A stretch of 64,000 nucleotides of DNA from Apophysomyces variabilis (Eukaryota > Mucoromycota > Mucoromycetes > Mucorales > Mucoraceae): NCBI GenBank assembly GCA_002749535.1, contig MZZL01000399.1:310001-374000 (forward strand). The letters run 5' to 3'. This document shows positions 33,017 through 46,475 of the stretch, in pieces. Position 1 is the first letter of the stretch; each line of letters starts with the position of its first letter. The notes under the pieces were generated by a model. That model was not told the DNA's origin, ran no database searches, and worked only from the letters and a program-made list of their open reading frames with translations. The translations under genes were made by a program, and so were the position numbers.

Positions 33017-36000
33017 TTCCTCTTCAGGGCGTGCAGACTAATATTGTTATAACAGGAAAGAGCAAAAAAGGTTTAAGCATAACGGATCTCAACAGCGCTG
33101 TTTTGTGTTATTTTGCTTTACCATTGGTTAGGAATATGTTTCTTTCTATCTCGGAAGGAAGAAGAACGAACGGACGGACGAGAAGAGAAAGGAAGAAAGA
33201 AAAGAAGAGAAAAAGAACGAAGTGGAGCTTAGAGCAAGTACATAAATTTCCATTGTCCGATGCAAACGTTTTGGTTTTCTTTTCCATAAACCACCTTTGG
33301 GAAATCCACATGACAAGACGTTTTCAGAAAAAAGTTCAATATTTGGGCGTCCTTCTTATCTCCGTCTCGAAGCACAGCTTGTCTCTCTATATCTCTGATA
33401 GCAATCCGTGTTGCTTCTCGATCAGAAAAAAACATTTGCAAAACAAAAGCACTATCCTTAGGTCTGTGTCTTACGCCTTTTCTGGTAGCTGGTCAACTAA
33501 AAACGAACCAAACCTTATTGCTTCCCTTTTCCCACTTTCACGTTGGTACGTTCTTTTTCGTCGCCCTTGGTAACCCAACAAGCGCGTCACACTGATGATT
33601 TTTCAGATCCGAACCGGAGCCATGCGCCGTGACCCCGCCACGCACGCATACAACGCAGACACCCACAGAGAGACAGACAGACAGAGAGAGAGAAAAAGCA
33701 CGTTCAGATCTAATATTTGTTTGGTTCCTATCATCCTACTTTTGCGTCTAAGTGAGTACAACAAAACTAAAAGTGGGTTTAGTAATACAAAATAATTCAT
33801 CTCTTCCTCTCTCTGTCCTTTTTCTTATTTCTTGCTGCGGTATACCGTTTTAACTTACCCAGCCCTCCTTCCCTTGTCTAGTATAGACCCAACATTCTTT
33901 CCTATGGTCACTTTATGACCAGACCGCAGTTTTGTGCAGGGTGATAATTTTTCCCTCATGCATGCCATTGACAGTGTCGACAACAGCTGACTAAAGTTTC
34001 AACTCCTCAAAGAAGTTGATGTAGCGGAACATGGCAACATTTTTTTTGCTGGATCCCGTCATCTTTTTCATTTTACTGGTCCCCATTTCTCCTTGCCCTT
34101 GTTTATTTTAGTTTATTTGTTACTCACTATTAAAGCCCATACATAAAAAGTTGAAATGCCTCTGATGTTTTCGAATTCTGCTTGTTTGTTCCTGACTGCA
34201 TCGGCTATACCTTTTTTTTTTCTTTATGCAACGTCAACCAACAGGAAAGAGAACCAATAGAACTCAGCATTGCGTGCTTTTTTTTCTTGGTTCCCTTTCA
34301 TGATGTTACCTATAGAGACACACACCTCTAAGTCATTTTAGGCTATTGGTAGTGCTAGTATTGTTATCTAAAGTTTGTGACTTATGGTAGACATATGTAC
34401 CGAAGCCAACAGACGGGCAGTTTTCCAGGTTATAGTGATCAAGCAGGTACGAAAAAGGACAACCACCGTGTCCCCGAAGCGGCGAATGAATTATTACCTG
34501 TAGAAAGAAAAACATCAACAATGCACGAACCGGCCGGCCAAATACTGTGGTTCCGTGACGTTAGTGTAGCATCCCTGCCGTCGTGTACCCACTAAAAGAA
34601 AAAAAATTACCCTTCTTCTCCCTTCTTCCCCCAAACCTTTTTTTTTTTTCCTTTTTTTTTTTTTTGGTTTTGGTCTGTTCTATGGTTCCGGTGATCTGGT
34701 GGAATTCACGGGGAATAAAAAAACTTGTCAAGAATTCGATCAGGTCAAAAGAATCATTGCATAAGTTCCCACATGAAGTATGTTTGGTTTTATTCTTGGA
34801 CAATTGGCACAACTATAGTTCTCATAGTAAGGAAGGAAAAAAGAGATGTTTGATAGAAACCACTAATACAAATAGAAACAAAGGCAATGTAGGTTAAGGA
34901 AAAAAGAAAGAAGAAAGAAAGAAAGATGTCAACTTGTTCCTTTTACCTTTTAAAAGTCCTAAGTAACTTTTGTAACCCTTATCTAACTTTCCGGCAATTT
35001 GTTTATTGAGAGGCTGTAAATAGTTCAGGTTGATGCGCATAAAATTATTTTTACCGCCCTTACTTCTTTCTGCTTCTCTTTCTCACTCACTCTCGGCGTT
35101 GCATGTATTGTACAGCTATGCATTCTATGTTGCGTCATTTGCCTTAGCAGTTGTATCTTTTTTTATTTTACTTACATATCGTCCTGCACGATGGACCAAT
35201 TGTTTGGTAATTTACGTTGGATGTTTGCCAGTCAAAATAAAGAATAAACTCAATTTTCTCAATCCATCTTTTCTCCGCTGTTTTTTTTATGGGTCAAAGA
35301 GCGCAAACAGGCTCTGTCGCCATCGTGAGGAGATCATGCCGTTGACATGACACGAAAGTTGGTTGCAATGCTTGAACGTCTTGTGCTATGGCAACCGTTT
35401 TTGTTTTTTTGGCTGACAGAGCGTATCTAGTCCATTTTGCGTACCTGAAAACCATGTTAATTGCCATGTATATCCTAAAGTTGTTTTAGTAAGATTATGG
35501 GTGTTTGATTGTTGCATCTTGTCAACTTAATGATACTTGTTATGTTCTCCTTTCCTGTCTCTGTCTTTCAATGTTCTTTTTTTCTTCTTTTTCTCCCGGT
35601 TCTGGAGGTTCATTGGGTCATTTTTTTTCTTTTTGTATATCTGTAGGCAGACTGGCTTACCTATTTTAGCTCCGGTATGGTGAATTAGAAAAAGGAAACC
35701 CTCCTGATCTTTTGGAGCAAATAAGGCTAGTGATGGTCGTACTCTCTTACTCTCGGCCGATGCAAAAAAAAGGTTTCGTGCGCTCTCCTTATATTTTTGT
35801 ACTTTTGTATTTTTTTTTCGTATTTTGGCTTTTCAGCTGAAAAGAACCTTTCCACTTTTCTTACTTTTTATTTTCCCTTCATCACCCTCTCTCCTTCATT
35901 TACAACCTTGATGCATTCCTTCTTCGTATTCATGACACGACAGTAATTCACAACACTCTTTCCTACTCTTCCTCATTCTTATATTCCAATCGAGCATCGC

Positions 36001-36123
36001 AACCTCTCATTCCCTTGACTTATTCTCTCTTTCTCATTCCAACCCTACTATACCGTAACAATCCCCCTTTCCATTCCTTCCTAGTCTATCTTTTTCGGCT
36101 ATTATATATATATTCAAATAATC
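33017..36123. other. Long intergenic region, no supported gene
   Basis: 3.1 kb of AT-rich sequence with many T- and A-runs and an (AGAC/AG) microsatellite near 33670-33700. A 70-codon minus frame at 33229-33441 (SDREATRIAIRDIERQAVL) looks protein-like but has no partner exon. The right end is pyrimidine-rich leader for the kinase gene. Confidence 0.5.
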
Positions 36124-39100
36124 ATGCTCACATCTCGATCGATTACGCGAAATCAAAAAGCAAAGGTAATTTATATCCAACTAGCGGAAATAGGGTTTAT
36201 TTCAGTCTCGTGTACCCAGTCATTCATCAATTTTTTGCTCTCTTCTGTATTACTAGTTGGCTGCTGATTACAATGATTTACTTAAGGAGCTCTCTGCCCA
36301 CGAAATGACTTCAGTGGGTTGTTATTCATTAGGGGAAGTCATTGGCGAGGTAAATATTGGTGGCACCACAACCACCTGTCTTAGTCCAACCCATCCACCC
36401 CCGAACCCTCCTCATCAAATCACTATTTTAGGGAACCTACGGAAAGGTCAAATTAGGTACCCATAAACTAACTGGCCGACGAGTCGCCATTAAAAAGATC
36501 AGTAAACAACACGCACCACTTATGGCACGCGAAATTCATCATCATCGTCAATTGCGTCATCCAAATATCGTTACTCTTTACGAAATCATCGCTACAGAAT
36601 CAGCTATTCATGTCGTATCAGAATATTGTCCTAATGGTGAATTATTTGACGCCTTGACAGAATCTGGTCGGTTTTCCGAACAAAAAGCTCAAAAGTGGTT
36701 TCGACAACTGACCAACGCGATCAAATTTTGCCATGCCCATAATATCGTGCACAGGTAAAACTGACAAAATTTAAATGCAACCTGTTCTCTTTAACAAACA
36801 AGGGGAATCTTTTCTATTTGTTTATTATTATTATCATTCTATCAGAGATCTCAAATTGGAAAATATCTTGTTGGACGCAGACTATAATGCAAAGATCTGT
36901 GATTTTGGGTTTGCACGCTACACAGAAAACAAACAATATCTCGAGACATTTTGTGGTAGTCTGGGTTACTCGGCTCCAGGTAAAAAATAATTTGTAGACA
37001 ATTTAATTAAGTACTTGAGTTTTAAACTGCGCCAACGTTTTTAGAGGTCATCATGCATCAAAAATACACGGGACCTGGTAAGTTTCCATTCAATGGTCGA
37101 TCCATAGGGCTTCTCTTAATGAAATTGCCTTTCTTAGAAACGGATATATGGTCTCTTGGAGTAATTCTTTATACAATGTTAGCAGGAGAAATGCCATTTG
37201 ACGATGATTCTGAGATCATTACACGGAGAAAAATCGTAAAGGGTGATTACGAAATTCCCTCCTATTTTTCTCCCGAAGCCAGTGACTTGATTCGAAATGT
37301 TTTAAAATTGAATCCCGCAGAACGTCTGACGATGGATCAGATTATCAATCATCCCTGGTCGACGATGGAAATTAACGATGAGGAAGATGATTACGATAAA
37401 AGCACGTCCTCTACACGCCATTCCAGTCATTCAGACGTTGATTCAATTTTTTCAACACGATTAAAGAACGATCTATTGGAGGAAGACGAAGATGAAATGT
37501 CGACCGATCTGTCGAGTCATGATAGCTTCGTCAGCCTACCTGATCATGCAAAACCAGCACCATCTTCAACAGAAAAGTTTGACCGTAGACCTGAAACTGC
37601 AAAATTTTCGCCACAAGTGCGGTATAGTCTTGGCATGATGCGACCTGACGAAAAGAATAGCCGCTCTATTGCTCGGCCATTACGTTTTTCAGCACCTACT
37701 ACTATCGCCAATAGCAACAGTAAATTCGCTATGGCAACTAGTTCTTACCGATCGTCTCTCCCAACCACTCTTCCATCGCATGCTTCTCGTGCTTATGATG
37801 AGGCACCACTGAGCCCAGCTGAGCAACATCTTGTTTCATCTCTTTTAGCTGCAGGTTTCGATGAGGTTGTTGTAAAAAACATGCGCTCTAATGCATGTGA
37901 TACATCTAACACATTGTGGCAAATGCTTCTCGAAAAGGTTGGAAAAGATGCTGGAAAAAGTTTGGGAAATAAACAAGGTGTATCTGATGACTTTGTCCTG
38001 GTTATGCAGCAACAGCAGCAAAAGTTCTCGCCTGAGGCAATGAAATTACCTGCGGCGAAGCGTACCGAAGAGAGTCCGAATGCATCAAGTGCTGAGGGCA
38101 TGTATCAGACGACACCCACTGAATCATCAACAGCACGCTGCACTGTAGATAAATCCACGCAGACATCTGCTACAGATGAATCATCGTTGCATGCCACTGT
38201 AACACCTAAAGCACCTGCTGCATATCCCCCACCCGTAATAACGAAGTCCTTGTCATCAGCGACACCACCTGTCATTTGCGGATACGGCCCGGAACGACCT
38301 CCCGCAGCAGAAAAAAGTGGTTGGTTTTCATCGGTGAAATCATGGTTCGGGTCCGGAAAACAAGAAGTTCCCCAGCGCGCGAGAGAGGTCACACTGACTC
38401 CAGGCCGCACCAGTGCCAGCAATATCAGTAATACGAGTAGCAACAGGAACAGCTACATTAGTATGCATGGACGAACGTCTACACAGCAGGTACCAGTCAG
38501 CTATAGAGATTTTGATGCACAACCAAACGACGAGAAGGATAATGGTGACCTTGCACTGTCTCCACCCATTTATCGTTCCGGAAGCTTGAAATACCGGCGT
38601 AGAATGCTGCAACTTTCGAACCCACCTGTTAGTGAATTGGATCAATTAGCATACAGTGCTACATCACCACCGCCACCGGCATTCCGCCATCATCATCCTC
38701 CTACGGCACGATCTGCTCCTACCGTCACGACGCCATTGAGTGCTTTGCCACGTACGTTGGACCAGTACACGCCTGCTATGCCTCCTACTGCTCTCACTGC
38801 GCCACGGCCTGTTGCGGACACCCTCTCAGTCGTCACGACAGAGATGCACATTGCTACAACCGCTGTCCCCACGCGAGCAACAGAGATCGACATTTGCGAA
38901 AAGCGCTATTCCATGTATCGATCGGCACAGCCACCACAACTGTCCCCACCGCCTTCGCCACCCTCGACTCGACCAATGATAACCTTACCTGAGCCTGCCA
39001 ACGTTGCTCTGACCCCGATCAACACAAAAATAGAGTCCTATCCTCACGTCACACCCAATTCCACCTCATCGCCACCGTCGTCCCACGTTTCCAGTCCGAT

Positions 39101-39382
39101 GATATCTCCACCTACTTCTCCTGAAGAAGAGGATATCAAACCTTTGGTGTTACCGCAGAAACCAGCCCAAAGTCCTAAAGTGAGTAAATTGGTCTTTCTC
39201 TATCCTGTCTCTTTCTCACCGTTTTTGCTTTTATAAAGGAATTCCCGTCTCCTTCTATACGACGGTTCGATTTTGCTCCAAGGACCCGACTAAGTGTCTA
39301 TGGAATGAACGATTCTGGTGTCCGTGACCGGTTAGGAAGCCGAGCAATTATAGAAGAAGAAGAGGAAGAAGAAGAAGAGTAA
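36124..39382 (+). CDS. Serine/threonine protein kinase, CAMK/AMPK-like (Kin4/Ppk-type) with a UBA-like segment
   Basis: Seven exons close in phase: 36124-36165, 36257-36349, 36432-36754, 36846-36979, 37045-37077, 37138-39179 and 39239-39382, giving 936 residues. The kinase domain (about residues 34-285) is complete: glycine loop [16 protein letters not shown] lysine, [29 protein letters not shown] in the activation loop and [20 protein letters not shown]. These are AMPK/CAMK-group features. Around residues 430-480 an [16 protein letters not shown]...[10 protein letters not shown] segment resembles a small UBA-like helical module. The rest is a long Ser/Pro/Thr-rich disordered tail ending in a run of nine Glu. 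The group fits fungal cell-cycle or polarity kinases such as Kin4, but the exact orthologue is uncertain. The tiny first exon (14 codons) is inferred from its ATG and matching splice phase. Confidence 0.88.
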
Positions 39383-40092
39383 CATTATCCTCCCGAAACC
39401 CCCAAAAAAGAGGTGGTGATATCAAAAATATCACGCATTGTAACGAATACCCTTCCATTTGATCCCCTTTTCTCCCCCCTTCCTCATTCTCTATTTTCTC
39501 TATAATTCTCTTTGTGTCGAGGGAGGAAGAAGTTCATTTTCGCCGACTCACCCATACTCCATCTGGAAACTCCCCCGAAAAAAGAACAAAACGAAAAAAA
39601 AAAGTCTGAAAGACAAAAACCTCAAAAACGCAACTCAAAAAAACAAAAAAGAAAAAGAAATACAAAATAGCAGAAGCTTATCATTTCTTTTATCCCTTTT
39701 GTTCACGCTATCCTCTATCTCTATCTCTCCACTCATTTCAATCCTGTTTCCCACTACTTTTTAGATAATCTTGTCATGAAAACATTTTCTTATTCTTCCC
39801 TTCATCATGATTGTCACTCGTTCTACCTCCCTTCTTTTCGTCTTTTTGTTAGTTACGTATACATATCTTTTTTTGTTGTCTTCTTTCTTTTTATACATTA
39901 ACAGTATTTTTCATTTGATTTCTCCAGTCGTTTTCTTATTTATCGTATACATATCATTTCCATATTCGTTTTATCACTCTTCAATCTGTTTTTCACCTCT
40001 TTTTTCTTTTCCTGAAAAATCAAAAAAATGAAATACCAAAAACCCAACCAAAAAATGAATGAAATGCAACTTTTTTTCTTGTTCGTTTTGTT
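39383..40092. other. Convergent 3' region, T-rich
   Basis: A 710-bp pyrimidine-rich spacer between the kinase and the RING gene. I see no gene. Confidence 0.6.
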
Positions 40093-41741
40093 TTAGAACC
40101 AAAGCGATCGTCGACTGATATTTAAAAGTTCTCGATTGACAGAGCGCGATGTGGTTGAATGATCCGTCCAGATAGAGTATGGTCGTCGTGAGGAGGATCG
40201 TTGCCGTGTCAGAGAAGGAGGACGGTCTTGTGTTTCCTCTTCTTCTTGCATTGTACGGGAGGTTTCATGTATCGAATGTTTTCTAACGATCGATCGAGGA
40301 AACCATGGGCGCGTCTTGCCATGGATCATTGAACGTCGTCGTTTGGTGGATGGTTTAGCACCTGTTGATGAAATAGAAAGACAAGGGGAAGGTGAAGGCG
40401 AAGGGAAAGAAGAAGAAGAGGAAGAGGAATTATGCTCGTCAGGGAAAAAGAAGTGAAGCAGATTGGTCAGTGCCTGGTTGACCGAGCAATCGTCGATACG
40501 GAAAGAGGCACGGCAAAGGGGGCACAAGGTTTTGTTAGTCCGCAAAAGACAGGATCGACAAAAGGTATGAAGACAATGGGGCAAGGTAACAGGTTCGGAT
40601 AAAAGACCGAGACAGATAGCACAGCTAAAATCATCGGCTTGAGGGAGAGAATCCTCCAATGCTGCTTGTTGCTGTTCTACTTCCTCTTTTCCTTGTTCCT
40701 GTTCTTGTTCTTGTTTATCAGCATGCACCCATTGTCGAACCTTTGCTTCAAGCTTTTCGACTGAGTTTCTAATGGTCTGATAACATGCATGCCATTCGTC
40801 TTGAAGAGGGTGGGCGGTAGTGACATCGACCATGGTCAATATGTCCCATAATAAGAAAAATTGACATGAGAGATAATGATGTTGGATAAAACACAAGCCG
40901 CAGCGTAATTCACATAAGGACTGAAGACAGGTTGATAACTGCTTATTCTAAATAAAAATTGAACAATAAAAAGCAAAGAGAGGTAAGCAGCTTGTAAAAA
41001 AGGTAGTGTCCCTTTCTTTGTATAAAAAAAAAGCATTGAGGTTTTTACCGCAGGGGCGGCCAGCTGAAGCACGCGTTCTTCCAATTCCTTAAAATAGGAT
41101 ACTATGTCTTGTGACGGTTGCCATGTATCCAGGTTGCCTGGTTTCATGGTCGTCATTGTTGCCATTGTTGGTGCTGTTGTTGACAATGCAGACAAGAGAC
41201 ATTGATCCGCTCTCCGTAGAATACGAAGCTGGGCTGGTTCCAAAACGGACTACATGAGAAACATGAGACTCGAAACGAACTCTTTGACAGAGAAAACAAA
41301 TAGAAAGAACCGAAGAAGAGAACACAGCGAAAAAAAAAGGGGGAAGGAGATCTTACCCTCTTCCGGAGGGAACTTGTTAATGTGTCTGTCCTCACCGTTA
41401 AATTCTGAAGAACATGTTCGGCCTGCTTCGTTATTCGTTCTAATTCCTATTCGGTAAGGTAAAAAGAAGGTAGGAGAGATGCCATTAGGAAAAGTCAAAA
41501 TAGAGAAACTAGTAAGACATACTTCGTACCAGAGGCGTACAAAAGCCGGTCCGCCATTCTTCTGCAGGGTTGTCTGCAATAAGCGTGTTTGCACAAGGGT
41601 ATGCCCGTAACTCTTTGATTCCGCCAGTAAATGAGGAGATGGACGTGACAATAAGTTGGTAGATAAAAGCGGCTTTGTATCATTGTCTTTAAGTCGAGAT
41701 GGTTTAAAGAGACGTGACCAGAATGGCGGCATATGAGGCAT
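40093..41741 (-). CDS. RING-finger (C3HC4) protein, probable E3 ubiquitin ligase
   Basis: Four exons close in phase: 41741-41523, 41446-41357, 41249-41049 and 40947-40093, giving 454 residues. The RING at about residues 279-318 is complete (CAICLGLLSEPVTLPHCLHTFCRSC, shown here only by its ligands: C-x2-C, C-x-H, C-x2-C, then CPLC). It is of the TRIM/RNF type that binds E2 enzymes. Upstream are helical segments (ITKQAEHVLQNL, YFKELEERVLQLAAP) and a cysteine-rich stretch in exon 4 before the Met of MVDVTTAHPL, itself a possible alternative start. Downstream comes a Ser- and Arg-rich disordered tail. Substrate and pathway cannot be inferred. Confidence 0.8.
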
Positions 41742-42131
41742 TTACTTTGGAAATACAAAAAAAAGAATAAAACAATAATTCTCAAACAAAAGAGGATTCC
41801 TTTGAATAAATTGAACACAGGAGGAAAAAAGAAGGGTTTCCGAAAGACAAAAAGAGCAGAAAAGTGAAAGAAAAGAAAGAGAGAACTTGGATACGTTTTA
41901 TATATATGTCTAAATATATACACGCACAGAGAGAGAGAGAGCGAGAGAATGAGGATCTAATTTTCCATGTCTGTGGTCTGTTTCGCGTTTTTTTCTTCCC
42001 CTTTGTTGTTCAGTTCGCGGCAATCCGGCAGGAATTGCGGTAGTACAGAAAAACATTGGGTTCGTGTAGTACAAACGAAATAATGAACATACTATTCTAT
42101 TTTATCTGATCCTTTTCGGCTAAATTGTTGT
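41742..42131. other. Short intergenic region with a GA microsatellite
   Basis: This holds the 5' region of the RING gene and the 3' end of the REX1 gene. A (GA)n run lies at about 41929-41948. No gene. Confidence 0.6.
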
Positions 42132-44738
42132 TCATTGTTTCAATGCAAAAAAGGTACTACCCAACCGTGCTTTGGCACTCTCTGTCTCTAAGCGTCTTTG
42201 ATCCGTATCCGTCCATTTTTGCCTTGGTTGTGATGCTGTTGCATCATCTTCTTCTCCATTACCGTACATTCTGGAAACAATGAATAAATGATTAGAAAAG
42301 AAAATGAGCGTTCATAGAAATAAAAATAAGGAAAAAGGGATTAATGCTTACAATGCCATTTTCCTTTTCCATAACCTAAAAATGTTCGCTTGATTTAGTT
42401 TATCTTTTTTTTTTCTTTAGAAAGGTCAATCTGAAACTTACTCTTGGTACTTTGGAACATCTCCAACACCACCCATAATCACTATTGCCGTTGCTGAAGG
42501 AAGTCCTTCGTAAAGTCGTCGAATTAATTCGTCCAACCGAGCCAGTTTGGTAGCGATGGTCCCCTGGCCCACGTGTTGCTCAGGTACTACCGAAGGTATC
42601 GCTGCGTCTTTTTCCTCTTTCTCCTTCTCCTTTTCCAATACACGACAACGGCACATAACAAAATCTTTCTGCACAACTTGTTCAACCACCTTATCCACCA
42701 TTTCCTCGTCGGTCTGACACTGCACGTAATCACTTCCTAACGTGGCACCAAACAATCGGTTTGCAGCCGTCGTACTCTCGACAATCGCTCCCGATTTTGG
42801 CGGTTGGAACTGCTGAAGGCGATCAAAGATCAACTCGGTAACGTTTGAAAACCGGCCGTAGTTCGGACCCATTTGCAACTTCTTTTTGAACAAGTCCAGT
42901 GTTGCCCGGGCGTCTTCGGCTGAATCGTGACCAACATGCTCTTCATCGTGAACCTGGATTTTTCGGCGCAAAAGATTGCGTGCAAGTACTCTCAAAGAGG
43001 GTTTGTATGGAGGTCCTTTGAAATGGTCATACAGAATGGAAGTATCCGCACAAAACGGGTGAACCAATTGCAGTGCACGCAGATCGTTTTCCAGACCATG
43101 GCCCACCAAAATCACATCGTGATTGACTATCTTACGCACATGCTTTTGTGCTCGTTTAAGGGAACATGTTGTCTGTTCCATAATCTCCGGTGTGATACCG
43201 GAATACTGTGTCAGATAATCTACAATCGGTTCACTCGGTTTCACAAATTCATCCAAGAGAATCTTTCCCTCTATCAAAACGTAACAGTTAGACAAACGAA
43301 AAGGAAGTTCTCATCGCAACTCCTTTGATCATGCATCACTAAAACAAAGAGGTTTCTTGGTTCAGTTTACCTTCATTAACTAACGTCACACGCGCCAGTG
43401 CGCTTCCAGCTGTTGTCATAACCTATAAATCGAACAAATTCCCAAGAGGGAAGCTTGATGGTCAGTATCCATGGGTCTAGGAGGCCATGTCCACATTGCA
43501 ACAGCAAGTAAAATTTTTTTTCTTTGTTACCATCTCACAATCCAGGGCAACCAGTTTTTTAATAGCTTGTGGATCTTTACTCGGGCTGGTCTCTTTCCAT
43601 CCTTCCGGCAGAACCATGGTATTATCCAGGTAGGGAGGTATAGGGTATCCTGCGTTCTTCATTTCATCCAATGTCAGCGTGTAGAATTCTCTCATGTTGT
43701 CTTTATATCTCTCCAGGCCTAAAAAAATGACCTCGTTAGTAAAAGCAAGAATGCATATAATTACCTGTTATCCACTTACGTTCTGAATTTTCCTTCTCTA
43801 ACTTTTCTTTTCTCGAAAGACTAACTTCGCACTGTAGTACTTCGGCAATGGGCGATTCGATCTTGCCTTTCGTACCCGAGATCTTATTGATGACCATGTC
43901 TGAAAACTTACTGCTAAGGAAGGGCATCGATGCTCTACCAATACACTCCTTGCTCAGGCTTTGCAGATGGACAAAATGAGAGGGGCTTTGACGTGATTCC
44001 GGTACACCGAAATAAGTGATATCTAAACCTTGAACAAACAGAAGCACCATGCGCTGCAAGGATCCCTTGTTCACTATTTCAGCCCAAGTCGGCGTTTTGG
44101 CTTCCATCAAACAGTAGAGAAGATATTGACGGATAGATCGAATTGGCATCTTTTGCTTGAGAGCATTGAGGTTGAGTCTCAACACGGGGATATTCACCTG
44201 GGACAGATAGAATAATCCATGGCTTTCATCAGCAAACCGAATGGAAAAGAAAAGAGAAAGTCGCCCTTTTTCTTTTTTATCTTATTCTTACCTGTACGCC
44301 ATTGACCACTTTTTTCGCTAAACGTTTCCGGTTCTTCTTTTCTCGTATTTTTCGCACTTTAGCTTCAATCTCTTCTGGCGTCAATTGCATTGGTTTCTTT
44401 TTCTTCGCCAAATATTTACTCTTGCTCTCGTTTGGCGTAGAAACGACGGCTGGTTGTCTTTTCTTTGCTTTCTTCGTTTTGTCTGTATAATGGCTATCAT
44501 CCATAGTTTCTCTCGGCCGTTTTGTTGTCAAATTTTTTGTCTTGTCTGCCGGTAATGGGAACTGACTATCATGTTTTGATTTCTTTAAGGGACGATCTTG
44601 GTTGGTGTTGTCTAAGGAGCGTTTGATTGGTGGATCAGGTTGTTCTCCATCAGAATCGGCGTCAAATTTCACATGTAGCTTTTTCGTCGCATCGTGTAAT
44701 GTTGGGTTCTTGGGGAGATCGTTCGGTCGAAACTTCAT
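42132..44738 (-). CDS. REX1: RNA exonuclease of the REX1/REXO family (DEDDh 3'-5' exonuclease)
   Basis: Rex1-type enzymes trim 3' ends of 5S rRNA, 5.8S rRNA and tRNAs in the nucleus. Seven exons close in phase: 44738-44292, 44197-43780, 43718-43531, 43422-43371, 43270-42442, 42375-42352 and 42270-42132, giving 698 residues. The basic N-terminus (KKAKKR, AKKKKPMQL, REKKNRKRLAKK) is a nuclear or nucleolar signal. The exonuclease domain spans about residues 340-520 and has LVALDCEM (Exo I), HGLENDLRAL (Exo II) and VGHDSAEDARATL (Exo III with the catalytic His). A C-terminal part is followed by a conserved tail, QKWTDTDQRRLE...ARLGSTFF. The donor of intron 5 (CAAGA|gtaagt) would give an immediate in-frame stop if unspliced, so a naive gene model would lose the last 54 residues. 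Confidence 0.93.
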
Positions 44739-45226
44739 GGCTCGCCCTGTATATACCAAGTATGGGAAGACAAAATTTCTGCGAGATCACTTTTTTTTTT
44801 TTTGGTCCAGCTTTCCCCTCTTCTCCGTGACTTGGCTTTCTGACCACAAGCCCGAAGAAAAAGAGGAGAGGAACCTTTTGTTGATCTTTTTTTCTATTAC
44901 ACCAGAGATTCAACGTTTCGTTAATAGACATAGCAAAAGAAAGAAAGAGACGCTACTTGAGGTTTTTATCATGTGGGCAAGTAAAATTCAAGAAACACTC
45001 TATTGTTGGAAGGATCGAAGCCTTTTGCTCGATAGGACGCGCACTTGGCTCTGGAAAAGGAAATGTTGTGTAACATCATACGAGCCACATCTCAACCGAA
45101 CGTACAACTTTCGATTGGCCAAGGTTTACACATACGCGTGAGCTGAGACTCATATAAGCCGACCTTAACGCCTTTCGATTCTCACCCTTTTCTTCTTAAC
45201 TCTCCCCCTCTCTCTCTCAAGAAAAA
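44739..45226. promoter_or_regulatory. Divergent promoter region of the REX1 and glycine-rich protein genes
   Basis: 488 bp between two divergent ATGs. The right part is strongly pyrimidine-rich (tctctccccctctctctctc just before ATG 45227), typical of highly expressed fungal genes. No further element can be named. Confidence 0.5.
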
Positions 45227-45972
45227 ATGTCGGGTGAAGCTTCTTCTTATTATGGTAAACCTCATTGAAAGGATTCTGTTTTTATTGTTGTCTTTCTTAT
45301 GATGATTCCTAACATGTTCTGGTCGATAGGTGCTTACCAACGTCCCAACGCGGATGAAGCCGCGCGTTATGCTGCCCAACATGCTGGTCGTTCAGAAGGT
45401 GAGACAAGTGACAGAATTTAGAATAAAATGCTCAAATGTTGAAAATTGTAGAAGAAGACCACGGTTTGTTCTCCTCTATCCTCTCTAAATTCAATGACGA
45501 TGACGATGATGAACAAGCACCTCATCGTCGACCGGTGAACGCAGAGGAAGTCGAACATGCGGCTCATGCTCACGACCAGATCTATAACCAACGTGAAGGT
45601 GCTCCTTCCGAAGAGCACTCTTCCCGTGACCTGGGTTCGGCTGCTGCCTTGCAAGCCTTCAAAATGTTCAGCGGTGGAGGAGGCAGCAGTGGCGGAGGAT
45701 CATCTAACGAACTGATCGGTATGGCCATGGGCGAAGCCATGAAGCTTTTCAACAACCAAAGTGCTGGCGGTGGCAAGGCCAATCAAGCGGAGATGCTCCA
45801 GCAAGCAGCCATGACAGCTATGCAGCTTTACATGACCCATCAATCTTCTAAGCAAGGTGGCGGTGGCAGTGGTGGTGGTATTGGCGCATTGATGGGAATG
45901 CTTGGTGGTAATGGAGGAGGAGGATCCTCTGGTGGCAACATGGCTGCCAGCTTGCTTTCCAAATTCTTGTAA
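45227..45972 (+). CDS. Glycine-rich fungal protein of the DUF7721 (beta-flanking) type
   Basis: Three exons close in phase: 45227-45254, 45330-45398 and 45452-45972, giving 205 residues. The N-terminal part has EAARYAAQHAG and HGLFSSILSKFNDDDDDEQ. The C-terminal two thirds alternate Gly/Ser runs (GGGGSSGGGSS, GGGGSGGGIG) with amphipathic alanine/methionine helices (NELIGMAMGEAMKLFNNQ, QQAAMTAMQLYMTHQ). This is the arrangement of the small DUF7721 proteins found next to various genes in fungi. Their function is unknown. The pyrimidine-rich leader suggests strong expression. The family name is from memory. Confidence 0.75.
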
Positions 45973-46475
45973 TACCTCTATTATTTTAGTTTGATTTTTT
46001 TTTTCTCGGGGATGTCTGGTCGTTTTGGCGTTGAGGCCGAACCAAACTCCGAAATCACACCTCTTGTACCTCTCGGTCAAAAAACCAAAACACTCAATAA
46101 TGATTTTGTCAAAATCAAAGAACCTTTTGTATTTTTCTTTCTCCGGAGGTCGTCACAGAACTCTTTGATCTTTTTTTGCTATGGAATCATCTTATCATTA
46201 ACCTAAATTCATATGGTCACGTACCGTGGATAATTTATCATGATTGGTCTAAACATACATGACCGAAAAGGACTAGCTGTATTTTGTGTTTTCCTAAGTT
46301 GTTTAAGATCTAGGTTATTTTTCCCATAAGCTATCTGACATGCTGTCAAAGCAAATGCAAGAGGAACAGACAGACAAAAAGGAAGACACTTTGTCACTGT
46401 CGCACGGCAACGTTCAGTTTCTCGGCATAGCAACCGATGTTTATTGTCATAATCAGCTATGACACGAGGCTACGT
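45973..46475. other. Convergent 3' region
   Basis: A 503-bp spacer between convergent stops. No gene or repeat seen. Confidence 0.6.

Noticed and set aside
33031..33573. 180-codon plus-strand frame next to the 31742-33016 gene
   Set aside because: Composition-driven (Lys/Arg-rich tract from a purine repeat), no domain. It lies in the likely promoter of the minus-strand gene.
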